Positions 47,766 to 63,663 of a stretch of DNA of 64,000 nt are shown piece by piece; position 1 is the first letter of the stretch, and the number at the start of each line of letters is the position of its first letter. A model generated the notes under the pieces. That model was not told the origin of the DNA, made no database searches, and saw only the letters and a program-made list of their open reading frames with translations. Origin of the DNA: Amoebidium appalachense. Taxonomy: Eukaryota > Ichthyosporea. The position numbers and the translations under genes are program-made. The stretch spans positions 16,864,001 to 16,928,000 of the forward strand of contig CAVNZM010000002.1 in the NCBI GenBank assembly GCA_963693365.1, in the 5' to 3' direction.

Positions 47766-48247
47766 TGGGTGCACATAAATCCATGGGCAAAGAGATCACC
47801 ATCGATCTAGTGAATCACACATCCATCCATCGAATCTAGCATGTCCCCCCACCCACTATCCATGCAAAACGATGCCTCCCTTTAATAAATTTTCAGTCTG
47901 CCTTACCACGTACAAAAGAGTTCAATAAAATACATCATTCCACAACAACACATTTAACTATATGCATAAAAACAAAGCACACCGTTAAATTATAATTTTC
48001 ACGGCAACTTAACTGCACAAAGGTATACCTCGGCACAGCAATATAATAACATCATTCAACCTTCATCCTTATAAAAAAAAAAAAAAAAAAGGTAGAGAGG
48101 ATGCAGGGGTAGCCGCTGTATCACCAATGCAAAACCGGGGAGGAGACAGGTGGAAACAGAAACCATCGTTAAACACCTTGCCTTTCTGGTCTGTTCACAC
48201 ACACGTCCAGTGGCACTCTGCCGTCTCAAAAATCCACCACCAAATCC

Positions 48248-54029
<5,782 letters not shown>

Positions 54030-54045
54030 CTGAACAGGAGCACTT

Positions 54046-54098
<53 letters not shown>

Positions 54099-54618
54099 AC
54101 CAAAAAAAAAAAAAAAAGAAAGAAAAAAGAAAGAAAGAAAGAAAGAAAATAATATTTATTGGCCGTCACAAGTGCTATCGCAGTAAGGAGCAGAGACGAG
54201 GGACGAATGAGCACAGGACAAACAACATCCATGTGTGTGGCTCGAGGGTGAGAATTCAGAACATGAAATGGCGCGTGGTGCACGTGTCGGGGAAGATGGT
54301 CTGACGTGTGTGGGTTGCAATGTTCAGCCGTTTATGCCAATAGCATCAAGCTGCTGCAGTGGAATATGAGTTCGGAGTGGTGCTAGTGGTGATGGTGTGT
54401 GGGTATGTGGTTGGGGGATGGGGGGGTGGGGGGGAGGGCGGGGGAGGTGGGGGGGGGGGGGGGTATGAGTGTGGTATTGGTAGTGGAGAGGGTGTGTGTG
54501 TGGTTGGGGGGGGGGGGGGGGGGGGGGGAGGGAGGGACGTATGAGTGTGGTGCTGGCAATGAAGAGGGTGTGTGTGTGTGTGGGTGTTTAGGAAGGGGGA
54601 GGGGGGGGGGGGGGGGGG

Positions 54619-54867
54619 TTTGAATGCGTCAAAAAGTACGAAGTACACAAGAACAAACGGATAACACGATGCAGAATGCAAGCCATACATAAAGAGTATG
54701 CATAATAAGCAGAGCCCATCCTCAGGGGGGGCCCACGTCATCCACAGTACCCGAGTTTCGACCTATTCCCCTCGTTAACGAAACCCAACTCAGATACTGT
54801 TTCACTTGAACATGAGTAGGTCACCCGTCTTGATCAGAGACGAGCAGGGTTGCTTATGCAGGCAAGG
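54619..54867 (-). mobile_element. SINE-like element, full length (copy 9)
   Basis: Appears identical to copy 5 on the opposite strand and, over 54619-54815, to copy 10. It forms one end of the 1.2-kb repeat. Confidence 0.8.
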
Positions 54868-55419
54868 GCAGTGGGAAAGGCCGGGGGTTAAAGTTGCAGC
54901 AGTAAGCAGAAGCAAGAAAAATATAGATAGGAACTCAGGAGACGGGGCTTCTAGGAAGCTCCCCCGTCGATACCTAAGTCGATACTTCCCTGGCTAACAT
55001 ACTACACCAGCTGAAAAGAATTAAGTCCCGAAGGCCACAGAATTCGTAATCAGAGGGGAAAATATGAGATTTGACCCACGCCGCAGGGTAGTAACACGCT
55101 TACTAGGGCGGAACTTTATCGTCTTCGAACGGAAAGCTATGCCCCCGGATGTCAGCCGGAAATATGGTATCACCCATTGCTTTGGGCTTGAAAAAAGCCA
55201 AACCGATAGTCCGAGTTATGTTACGCCGGCGGGTAACATGCCGCATGGGTTCCAAGGGAGCTGTCGCCAACAGAGCGGTGTGTGCATGCGTGCGCGTAAC
55301 GCAATGTGTGAAGTGTGTCTATAGCTATGAAAGGGGGTATGCAGAAGTGGACAGATGAAGTGTGTGGAGAGAAAAACAGTAAGAAGAAAAGTAGACACCG
55401 GTATGTGCAACCCCGCACA

Positions 55420-55458
<39 letters not shown>

Positions 55459-55519
55459 AATAAGCGAAGATTACAGGTAATCAACCAGAACAACAAATGA
55501 CAAGCAAAACAACAGGCGC

Positions 55520-55553
<34 letters not shown>

Positions 55554-55558
55554 AGGAA

Positions 55559-55653
<95 letters not shown>

Positions 55654-55797
55654 GGAGAGAGGGAGAGAGAGAGAGAGAGAAGGGGGGGGGGGGGGGGGGG
55701 GGAGGGGGGGGGGGGGGGAGGGGAGGGGGAGGGGGGTCTTAGGGATGCTGCAGAATCGTCAGATATTAGACAAATCGTACCAATACGATCATTCTCT
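54619..55797 (-). mobile_element. 1.2-kb repeat unit, minus-strand copy
   Basis: Reverse complement of 34252-35426 with only microsatellite length differences seen by eye. At its far end (55740-55797) it joins a region where 'ctgcagaatcgtcagatatt' is repeated in diverged form about 210 bp on (55965), so this locus may preserve more of the parent element than the BET-intron copy. Confidence 0.85.
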
Positions 55798-56165
55798 CAT
55801 ATATGTGAGAAGATTGTGACTAACGATGTGCAGATCTGGTTAAGACCTGTTGGGTGTGCAGAGAAAATGGGAGGGGAAGGAGGAGGGAAAGGGGGAGGGG
55901 GGGGGGGGGAAGTAAGAGAGGGGAGGGAATGTTAGAGTGTCAGTAGTCTCAGGGGACCCTGCAGAGTCGTTAGATGTCAGACAAAAACGCACCAACGACC
56001 AAGTTCTCCGAGGGGAGAAATGCGTAAAACGTTCTGCAGAGTGGGTTAGAGACCTGCTGATGAGAAGAGTGTATACAGGGTTTGGCCAGGGGGGGGGGGG
56101 GGGGGGGGGAAGGGGGGGGAAAAAGAAGGTAGGAGGGGAAGGGGGGGGGGGGGGGAGGAGAAGGG

Positions 56166-56243
<78 letters not shown>

Positions 56244-56268
56244 GGGAAGGGAGGGGAGGGAGGGAGGG

Positions 56269-56302
<34 letters not shown>

Positions 56303-56698
56303 CTGTGGTGGACAGATCAGAGACGAGACCTCCATTTCAAAACTTACCAGGCAACCCAAAAAACCTAGCCGGCTGAGAAAGAAGAACGGCGGGGGAATTG
56401 TTTGGGAAAAGGAGCGGGGGGAGAGAGAGAGAGGGGGGGGGGGGGGGGGGGGGAGGGGAAGGGGGGGGAGAGGGGGAGAGAGGGGGAGAGGGAGAGAGAG
56501 AGAGAGGGAGGGAGAGAACGAGAGAGAACGAAAGAGAGCGAGAGAGGGAGACAGAGAGAGAGAGAGGGAGGGAGAGAGAGGGAGAGGGAGAGAGAGAGGG
56601 AGAGAGAGAGGGAGGGGGGGGGGGGGGGGGGGGGAGGTGTAGGGGCTGGTAGGGGGGGGAGGGGGGGGGGGGGGGGGGAACCGGGATAGAGTGGGGGA
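55740..56698. other. Purine-rich region between the 1.2-kb repeat and the Penelope-like element
   Basis: Two diverged units (55745-55850 and 55960-56065) share 'ctgcagaRtcgtYagatRt' and a trailing 'gttaagacctgYtg' type block. The rest is G runs, A runs (56167-56201, 56270-56300) and GA-rich DNA (56415-56620). No gene. Confidence 0.6.
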
Positions 56699-59600
56699 CT
56701 AGGGAGTGTTGATCTTTTTAGTGATGATGGAGAGTATGTGAGAGGAGTGAACGCCACGGTATATGTGCGGGTGTGTGGCGAGAAAGCTGTGCATTTTGTG
56801 GTGCAAGAGTCTAAACGAGTAGCCTTTGTTAAGCAATGTTTTAGCAAGTCGTGCAGTGCATGTGGTGAATGCAGCAAGTGTGGAGCATTTGCGCTGGTAG
56901 CTATGCATTTGACTTGTCATGATGCCGTATTTTGCAGTGCGGGAGATGAATGAGTCGTGATGTGGGAAACGAACGATGTCTAGTGTATTGAACGTGGGTG
57001 TGTCGAGCTTGTTGTAGATGGTTGTGTGAATGCCGTGATTAGTGCAGGTGATATGCAAGTCGAGGTAGGGGACAGAGGGGGAGGAACCGGCAGGGTTGAG
57101 TTGAAGGCTGGTCTTGGGATATAGACCGAAATCACAATCTTCTAAATAGAGGTGGGAGAGAATGCGAGGATTATGAAGGGAGATCAAATCATCTATGTAG
57201 CGGCGAGTAAACTGAAAATCTACCAAGACATCAATGCGTTCGTGTGCAATAAGCTTGCGAACAAAATCCAACTCATAAGTAAAGAGATAGAAATTAGCCA
57301 AGAAAACAGCACAGTTTGTACCCATGGGGATACCAATGTCCTGTTTGTAGAGGGTATCGCCAAACACAACATATATGTTATCTACGAGGAAACATAGAAA
57401 ATCCACAAGCTGTGCCTTAGAGAGATGTAGAGAGTGTTCTTTAGGCTCAAAGGAATCATCCTGGGAATCATCATCTACACGATCCACCCAGGACAACGTG
57501 GAGCCGGTTTTCTTAATAAACATGTGTGGTTTGCGAGCGTCCGTGCATTTTTTGACAAATATTGCGTCAATCAGTGTAGTGAGGCGAGCTTTCAAATCAT
57601 GCAAGTCAATCTTGGTGTAGAGTGTGGAAAAATCAAACACAGACACGGGCGTATTTTCATGTTGGCGTGTGGTACGGTTAAGGGCGTTGATTGTGTGTGT
57701 GAGTGCGGTGCTATCCGTGAGAATCCAAGAGCTAGTGTTGTGTGGCAGGTGGGGTTTGACAACATCACACCACATACGTTCGACATCAGGGGAGACGAAC
57801 TTAAACACACTAGTGAGAAGGCGGGAGAGAGGTTCAAGTGATGTGGCAGAGGAGTTGGCAATGAAACGGAAGGTGGGTGGTGTTTTGTGCATTTTAACTA
57901 TGGCCTGAAATGTGGGCAAGCGTGCAGTGCGACGTCCTGGTGTGCCTTTTATGTCATGTGTTTTGAGAAATGCAAGGTGTTGTGCAACAATGTCTTTTGG
58001 TGCAGTGTTGCAGACGGTGTATGTTGCGGCAGGTGCATGCAGTTCGGCTGTAATGCTGCTAACGTAGTGTTTTTTGCAGACGATCACGAACGTGTTGCTA
58101 GCTTTATCCATTGTGGTGACTACGAAACGTTTTTGGAAGCGACGCAGTAGAAGCACAGAAGCTTGTGGTACGGTGTGTGTGTTGGGTGCGTGTTGTGCAT
58201 ATGGCAGGAAGGGGCGACACTTCGTAAAGACGGCGGCTGCCCACGGATTCAAAGAGGGATAAGCTGCCATACCAAGATCGTACATCTTGTTACAGAAACT
58301 TTGCAACGCCTGTGTCAATAAATTGCTACAGGTGGTGTCCTCCGTCTGCTCGACCTGCATTCGGAACTTGGTTCCAAAATGCATGAGCGATGCAAAGTCT
58401 GCGGGCAGGCCGGGAATGTCTAAGCGCGATGTAAGCACGTGTCCGTGTTGTGGGTGTACGTATGGCGCATAGTGCGGGTCGTTGCAAGGGCAGGGTTGTG
58501 CATGGATGTTTGCTATGGTGTCCTGCGGGAGTCGTGCGGTGTGTTTGCAGTTGATAGTGGTGTAGCCCAGGGTAGACACATATTTCCACACAGCAGAGAT
58601 ACGGAATTTACGCATTTCAAGCGGCAGGAGAGCATGTATTTCTTTGTCTTTGATGATGCGTTGCAAAGGGATTCTATCGAGCCCGGAGTTATGAAACACA
58701 GACACCAACATCACATGGGGTTGCGACATGTCAACACGTTCAAGTTCAAAACGACTACGTAATTCACGTTTGAGGCACGCAGCAATCTGTGAAAGGCGAG
58801 GTTGAGCAATGCCGGTGGGGAAAGCAAGGAGGTGCTCCTTCATCCTAACGATGTTGGAGGTGTTAAAGCGGTGTAGATATGCAGAGGAAAAGATACCACG
58901 AGACATAAGACTATCGATGTGCAGTAGGCGGCGTGTGAAGCAGCGCGAAAGAAACATGCGTGAGGGGTGTATAGGAGGCAGGTTGAGTGCAGGTGCAGGT
59001 GCAGGTGCAGGAGAGGGTGGAGGGGGTGTAGGAGGGGGTGTGTTGTGGAGAGCAAGCCGTGCACGCATATACAGCATGGGGTTGTGCACACGTGTAAAAC
59101 GATTGCGCGATTGGCGGTGGCTTCGGTATTGCGAATTATAGCCGGTAGTAGGTACGTGTGCTTGCAGTATGTGAGTCCAGAAACGTTCCCTAGCGAGACG
59201 CTGCGTTTTATCAGTGTCAGCGTTTGTGCGTGGAAGCTGTTCGATTGGAAACATAATGAAGCTCTCGTGCCCGTACTTAGCCATATCCCAGTAGAGTGGA
59301 CGGTTGTGCTCTTTGTGCTTGAAAAGAGCCCATTTTCTACTGTTTTGCGAATGCCGCTGGAATCTTTCAAAAGCGGATTTGCTAGTTTCACCAACGTAGC
59401 ACCTGCCAATCGTTTTGTGAAACACAACATAGATGACGTTGGTGTCGTGAATAGGATGTAGTGCATGCTTGGTGAGGGAGTGTTTGAGTTGCAGACGCCA
59501 GAGACGTTTAAGCATGGGGTGAGTGCGATTCAGGACGGTGTTTGTGTAGGGACCTGCAAGTTGTTGCCATGAGATGGTGCGAGGGGCGTTGGTGTAAGCA

Positions 59601-59902
59601 TGTGAGGTGTTGTGTGCATTGTAGAAAGCAGACACGTGTTTGCGGCTAAGTTGGCGAGAGTGGCGTTGTGTGGAAAACGTTTCCCTTGGTGGAGCCACAC
59701 CTCCACCGAAGGGGCCAGATCCGAGAACGGTTGGAGCCAATCGAGCGCATTTGCCAACACCATATCGAGCGCTCTCTCCCCCCCAAAGGGGAAAGCGATA
59801 TAGAGGGGTGCTTGTTAATCCGGGCGACCACCCAGCCGGCATGAATAATAGATTGGACGTCATTGCATGAGAACACGCAAACCGGCTGTTGGATAAGAAC
59901 AA
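56699..59902 (-). CDS. Penelope-like retroelement protein, N-terminal GIY-YIG endonuclease plus reverse transcriptase
   Basis: One uninterrupted 1067-residue frame. Around residues 155-265 is a GIY-YIG nuclease: NVIYVVFHKTIGRCYVGET (GIY and YIG strands), the conserved Arg in FERFQRH, and TGYNSQY. A proline-rich linker and a CPC-H motif (AQPCPCNDPHYAP, then HGHVLTSRLDI) follow. The reverse transcriptase starts near residue 600 (TTMDKASNTFVIVCKKHY) and has IVKMHKTPPTFRFIANSS, SVFDFSTLYTKIDL (catalytic Asp), QDIGIPMGTNCAVFLANFY, TRRYIDDLISLHN (the YIDD box) and SVPYLDLHIT. In classical Penelope elements GIY-YIG is C-terminal; the permuted order places this one with the Naiad/Chlamys type. The start at 59902 is the first in-frame ATG; a later start before the nuclease is possible. 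Confidence 0.92.
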   Translation of the reverse strand: MFLSNSRFACSHAMTSNLLFMPAGWSPGLTSTPLYRFPLWGGESARYGVGKCARLAPTVLGSGPFGGGVAPPRETFSTQRHSRQLSRKHVSAFYNAHNTSHAYTNAPRTISWQQLAGPYTNTVLNRTHPMLKRLWRLQLKHSLTKHALHPIHDTNVIYVVFHKTIGRCYVGETSKSAFERFQRHSQNSRKWALFKHKEHNRPLYWDMAKYGHESFIMFPIEQLPRTNADTDKTQRLARERFWTHILQAHVPTTGYNSQYRSHRQSRNRFTRVHNPMLYMRARLALHNTPPPTPPPPSPAPAPAPALNLPPIHPSRMFLSRCFTRRLLHIDSLMSRGIFSSAYLHRFNTSNIVRMKEHLLAFPTGIAQPRLSQIAACLKRELRSRFELERVDMSQPHVMLVSVFHNSGLDRIPLQRIIKDKEIHALLPLEMRKFRISAVWKYVSTLGYTTINCKHTARLPQDTIANIHAQPCPCNDPHYAPYVHPQHGHVLTSRLDIPGLPADFASLMHFGTKFRMQVEQTEDTTCSNLLTQALQSFCNKMYDLGMAAYPSLNPWAAAVFTKCRPFLPYAQHAPNTHTVPQASVLLLRRFQKRFVVTTMDKASNTFVIVCKKHYVSSITAELHAPAATYTVCNTAPKDIVAQHLAFLKTHDIKGTPGRRTARLPTFQAIVKMHKTPPTFRFIANSSATSLEPLSRLLTSVFKFVSPDVERMWCDVVKPHLPHNTSSWILTDSTALTHTINALNRTTRQHENTPVSVFDFSTLYTKIDLHDLKARLTTLIDAIFVKKCTDARKPHMFIKKTGSTLSWVDRVDDDSQDDSFEPKEHSLHLSKAQLVDFLCFLVDNIYVVFGDTLYKQDIGIPMGTNCAVFLANFYLFTYELDFVRKLIAHERIDVLVDFQFTRRYIDDLISLHNPRILSHLYLEDCDFGLYPKTSLQLNPAGSSPSVPYLDLHITCTNHGIHTTIYNKLDTPTFNTLDIVRFPHHDSFISRTAKYGIMTSQMHSYQRKCSTLAAFTTCTARLAKTLLNKGYSFRLLHHKMHSFLATHPHIYRGVHSSHILSIITKKINTP

Positions 59903-60177
59903 GGATTAGTCTGTTTTCAGATTCCCACCCACCCGGACGGCACGATGTACAAAAAAAAAAAAAAAAAAAAAACTAACAAGGCAGACAAGAACGGGTGCAA
60001 ACGTGAATACGGCCGGTACAAAAATGAACACGGTGTGTGCAGGTGTGGGGAAGGCATTGCAGCATGCTTTTCGCGTGGTTACGACATAGAGCACCCATGC
60101 CCGGTTGCATGGGAGTGAATCTATCTCCACACAGTGGTCTGTCCTAAAAGGACACCTCTGAGAGAAGATATGGGGGG
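59903..60177. other. Junction of Penelope-like element, conserved module and SINE-like copy 10
   Basis: Contains an A run (59951-59971), unique sequence, and the module at 60094-60176 that matches 46650-46738 and abuts the SINE-like copy. The 5' end of the Penelope-like element probably lies within the first 50 bp; pseudo-LTRs were not resolved. Confidence 0.5.
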
Positions 60178-60378
60178 TTTTGAATGCGTCAAAAAGTACG
60201 AAGTACACAAGAACAAACGGATAACACGATGCAGAATGCAAGCCATACATAAAGAGTATGCATAATAAGCAGAGCCCATCCTCAGGGGGGGCCCACGTCA
60301 TCCACAGTACCCGAGTTTCGACCTATTCCCCTCGTTAACGAAACCCAACTCAGATACTGTTTCACTTGAACATGAGTA
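60178..60378 (-). mobile_element. SINE-like element, 5'-truncated (copy 10)
   Basis: Identical to the matching part of copy 9 up to 'catgagta', where it meets exon-like sequence. The first 50 bp of the element are missing. Confidence 0.85.
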
Positions 60379-60379
60379 C

Positions 60380-61282
60380 GCTTTCTCGACTCCGCCGGTG
60401 CTCGCTCTTCGGCCGCATCTTCGCTGATATCATCATCATGTTTGTTGTTGATTTCGTTTACACGTGCAATGGGCCGCAACTGCGGAGGTGATTGTAACAT
60501 TAATCCCCTTCTCTGCGCAATGGTGCCAATGGCTGCAATTTGAGGTTTTACAGGTTGCGGAGCTGGTGCTATTTCGGGTGGCTGGTCCTGCCCGTAGTTC
60601 GTGTTGTGACTGCGGCCATAATTCGCACTAATACTTCGCTTCAACGCATTCTCACTCGGCCCACCAATAAACGCTTCACGTGAATTCAACTCAATGTTGG
60701 ACTGGCTTTGTCTTACACAATTACCGTTCGGGTCTTCCCGGTCGTTATCACGCAAGTTCGCCTCTTGTCTTTGCTCTCCATGGCCCTTCGTCCATGTTTC
60801 AGACGAACCCGTTTGCTCGTGGAGAACATCACCGGAAAACGGTGCAGAAAAGTTACCAAACCCTAGGCCAAGTTGCTGCACACTGGGTTCTTGATCCCAA
60901 ACTCCGAGTTTTTGAGTTGACTCGGTATTCGCAAATCCATTTTGAAACCCTCTTGCTGCTGAAAGGGAGCTCTGGAGAATTCCAACCTCTAAGTGTGAAT
61001 TGTTCCGGGCACCACTGCTTGGTGAGTGTACTTCGCCAGGGATGTTGTGGGCAAAGCCATCCAACCAGCGTCCACGGTTATGGTTGGCGTATGCTTCGTT
61101 GTCGCCAATAGCAGATTCTCTGCTGGTCGTCCTGTTGCCAAGTGATGTTGTTGAACGTGGTTGGGGGGGTTGCAGTAGCTGGCCAAGCAGCCAAGCGTCA
61201 GTCTGGTCCAGAAAGGCACCGGAAGTTTGGAGGTCTGAGTGCGGTGAAGGGCTGTGTGTGGCTGGCAGCCATCCAGCCCCTG
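60380..61282 (-). CDS. Long exon encoding a disordered, Ser/Gln/Asn-rich protein segment
   Basis: About 300 residues open on the minus strand, preceded by a good acceptor (CTTCTGTACAG at 61283) and ended by GTACTC at 60379. Composition is hydrophilic: SGARNNSHLEVG, DQEPSVQQLGLG, NYGQDQPPEIAPAPQPV, and an acidic/basic end DDDISEDAAEERAP then ESRKR. No homopolymer bias and no stops, so it looks genuinely coding. Such segments are common in transcription regulators. It could be a 5' exon of the PAS gene downstream on the same strand, but its end phase (1) does not match the 54029 start directly, so another exon or a different gene is possible. Confidence 0.5.
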
Positions 61283-62418
61283 CTGTACAGAAGAGAGGTA
61301 GGCATGGGTAAGAGCGTGCACGTAGCTTCGTTCTTCAAGTTCCAATTTCCCGGTTTGTCTGCATCCTATCCCCACATACAACGTACCGCTAATACATGAG
61401 CTTCATCAGAAAGAGGCCAAACCGAGATCTCCCTGTTTACACAAATTTGAGAAGCCACAACCTAAAGGCACCAAAAAATAAGAATCCCGGAACCTTTTTG
61501 GGGAAATACCTTATGTTTCCAGGCAGCGTGAGCGAGCCAAAGGTGACCCCCGCTAACCGTGCAAGTAGCAAACCCAAAATATGTTCTGCAACATGATGCA
61601 CAGACTCTTTTAGCAAAGCGCTCGTGTCACTCTGTGACCATGCACATCACAATTTACTGGGAAGAATGCTCATTCATAATCGTGAAATACCCAAGGAAAC
61701 CATACCGGCCGCAAATAGGTATGCGTTACCATCCACGTTTCGGTATCCGCTCTCAAGGCCACAGATGTTTCGTTGGTTCACCCCCAAGGAGTAACTCTCT
61801 TCCGGCCGCATTATACCGTCCTTTTGTGCCTCTGTGCACAACAGTGCATATGGTGTATGGTATCCCTCACCACACCGGCACCGTCACCCTTGCGGCCTAG
61901 CAAGTTGCGCTCACAGAGGCTACATTCGCCCAAATGTACCGCAATACCGAAATTCCCACTACAGCTTCCGATCAGTAAGTAACGAACCACCGATGCTTTC
62001 GGGCCTTAGAGATCTGAAACTCCCCGCGTTGTACGACAGAACCTGTCACTGAAACTAAACAGTGTTATAGAAATACAGCAGGCCTGGCTGGACAACAATC
62101 ATGACTTGAACAGAGTGCTCAAACGGTCGCGACCGTGGAAAGCGTGTACAACTCATACGGAAGCGGCAATGTTGTTGTCACGCATGCAAACGTTATAATT
62201 CTAGACTCTGACAACTAGCTTCACAGCTCGTTAAGAACCATAACTCCTAGGCACATTTCCCCTTTGCCACACAGGTGACTTCTGTAGTACGTAACGTTTG
62301 GAACTGTTCGCATAGGGCCAGATGTAGTCACCCCTGAGAGTCCCCTACCTGTACCCTGTTTGCGTACCTACGTATAAGTATGGTATGATATCGATATCAT
62401 CATTCATTCTTCATAGAC
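61283..62418. other. Unassigned unique sequence
   Basis: Free of microsatellites, in contrast to most of the window. On the plus strand, three overlapping frames stay open for 60-110 residues (61396-61596, 61559-61900, 61834-62052) and the intervening frame also reads well, which could reflect a decayed gene or chance. No family recognised. Confidence 0.35.
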
Positions 62419-62616
62419 TTATACTCCTCGTTTGTGTACCTTGGTTGCAGCTTCGTGATGTAATCGAGGTTGCCCAAAGAGTATCGCCAGCGAGTCCCCG
62501 GCACGGAGAGGGCCGTGGTCCCCATCGACGGGTGTGGAAACACTCAGGCTGCATACATCTTTAAGTATGCACACAATAATAAACAAGAGCCAAAATGTAT
62601 CTTTCGGGACTCCCAT
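62419..62616 (-). CDS. Possible signal-peptide exon of an unknown secreted protein
   Basis: A 65-residue frame begins MGVPKDTFWLLFIIVCIL then KDVCSLSVS, a plausible signal peptide with a cleavage zone. It could splice out at the GTACAC near 62443 or continue to the stop at 62419. The ATG is only 13 bp from the start of the truncated LINE copy, so its promoter side has been replaced by the insertion. Low confidence. Confidence 0.25.
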   Translation of the reverse strand: MGVPKDTFWLLFIIVCILKDVCSLSVSTPVDGDHGPLRAGDSLAILFGQPRLHHEAATKVHKRGV

Positions 62617-62628
62617 GTTTTACTTAGA

Positions 62629-62724
62629 TATCAACATCCCTGATTTTATACTAAACACGCGTAACTACGACTTGTTTATTAGATGTATTGATTGGCTTGA
62701 GAAACACATTATTAAAAAATTCTA

Positions 62725-62757
<33 letters not shown>

Positions 62758-63012
62758 CCAGCTGATACCGACGGTCCCAGGGGAGCCCGAAAAAAAAAAA
62801 AAAAAAAGAAAAAAAAAAAGGGGAACCCCAACTGATTGATTTTTCTTAGTCTTTATGGTGTCTCGTAGAGAAAGTAAACCCTGATATATATATAATCATC
62901 ACCCGACATCTATGTACGTGATCATGATATACCACTGAGGGGATATTCCGAGCAAAAACCCCCCATACTTGAGTCTGGTCTCTCTTTGCCTCGAGTAAAC
63001 AGCGTAAACCCC
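62629..63012 (+). mobile_element. 5'-truncated copy of the LINE
   Basis: Carries the last 30 codons of ORF2 (DFILNTRNYDLFIRCIDWLE is identical to the intact copy), a TAG stop, (CA)n, 'gagcccg', an A run, 'ggggaaccccaact', and about 180 bp of 3' tail nearly identical to 21563-21750 on the opposite strand. Truncation at the 5' end is typical of target-primed reverse transcription. Confidence 0.9.
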
Positions 63013-63626
63013 CAAAACTTAGATATCTCATGGACTGAGACGTAAGTAAAACATAGCATACATGGTGACGGCCTGCACAGTATGGCACATAATATCACTG
63101 AAGAGATCACTGAATTGTGCGGCACTCTAATCACTGGCTGTGTTTGATTGGCCCTGACACTCAGTATTTATGACAGTGACAGCTGCAGTCAGTCGATTCT
63201 TAAAAATAGTCGAGTTTTTATTTTTGTTAGTGCTGGTAACGTAGCCCTACACTAACATGACGCTTTTCGGTCACCCTGCCCGAAATATATATTCAAGAGA
63301 ATCACAAGGCATGTTAGTCATAACAAAAATATATTTCTCCCGGCGGTCCAGTGCGTTTAGTCAGACTCCAGTACGGCGACCATGGCTTTTCACATGTACA
63401 CCAAAAGCTTCGAATTGAATTTCGTATTGCCAGACTCTTTCAAACAAACTAACCCCCTTCCAGTCAAAACTAAAAACATCGAAAAAAACTAAAAAATGTT
63501 TGCACTATTCGATCCGGCCAATAGCAATAAATAGATGGTAAACACCCCGGCCAATAGCAGTGTGGGCTGCTAATCAAACCCCCCCCCCCCCCCCCCCCCC
63601 CAAGCCCGTGAGCGCTTCCACAAATG

Positions 63627-63663
<37 letters not shown>

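Larger units (their letters stand above)
44843..48247. other. Repeat-rich intergenic region
   Basis: Contents: C run plus (CCA)n and (CA)n (44941-45050), T-run/G-run (45268-45334), C run (45664-45695), (TA)n at 46102-46142, a T-run/G-run head and SINE-like copy 7 (46200-46564), a conserved module (46650-46738), SINE-like copy 8, a roughly 45-bp tandem array (46985-47180), (GT)n (47686-47752) and AT-rich DNA to 48190. The last 200 bp may include the 3' UTR of the PAS gene. No gene recognised. Confidence 0.5.

Noticed and set aside
61396-62052. Three plus-strand open frames as a gene
   Set aside because: No domain, no consistent single frame or splice model; left as unassigned.
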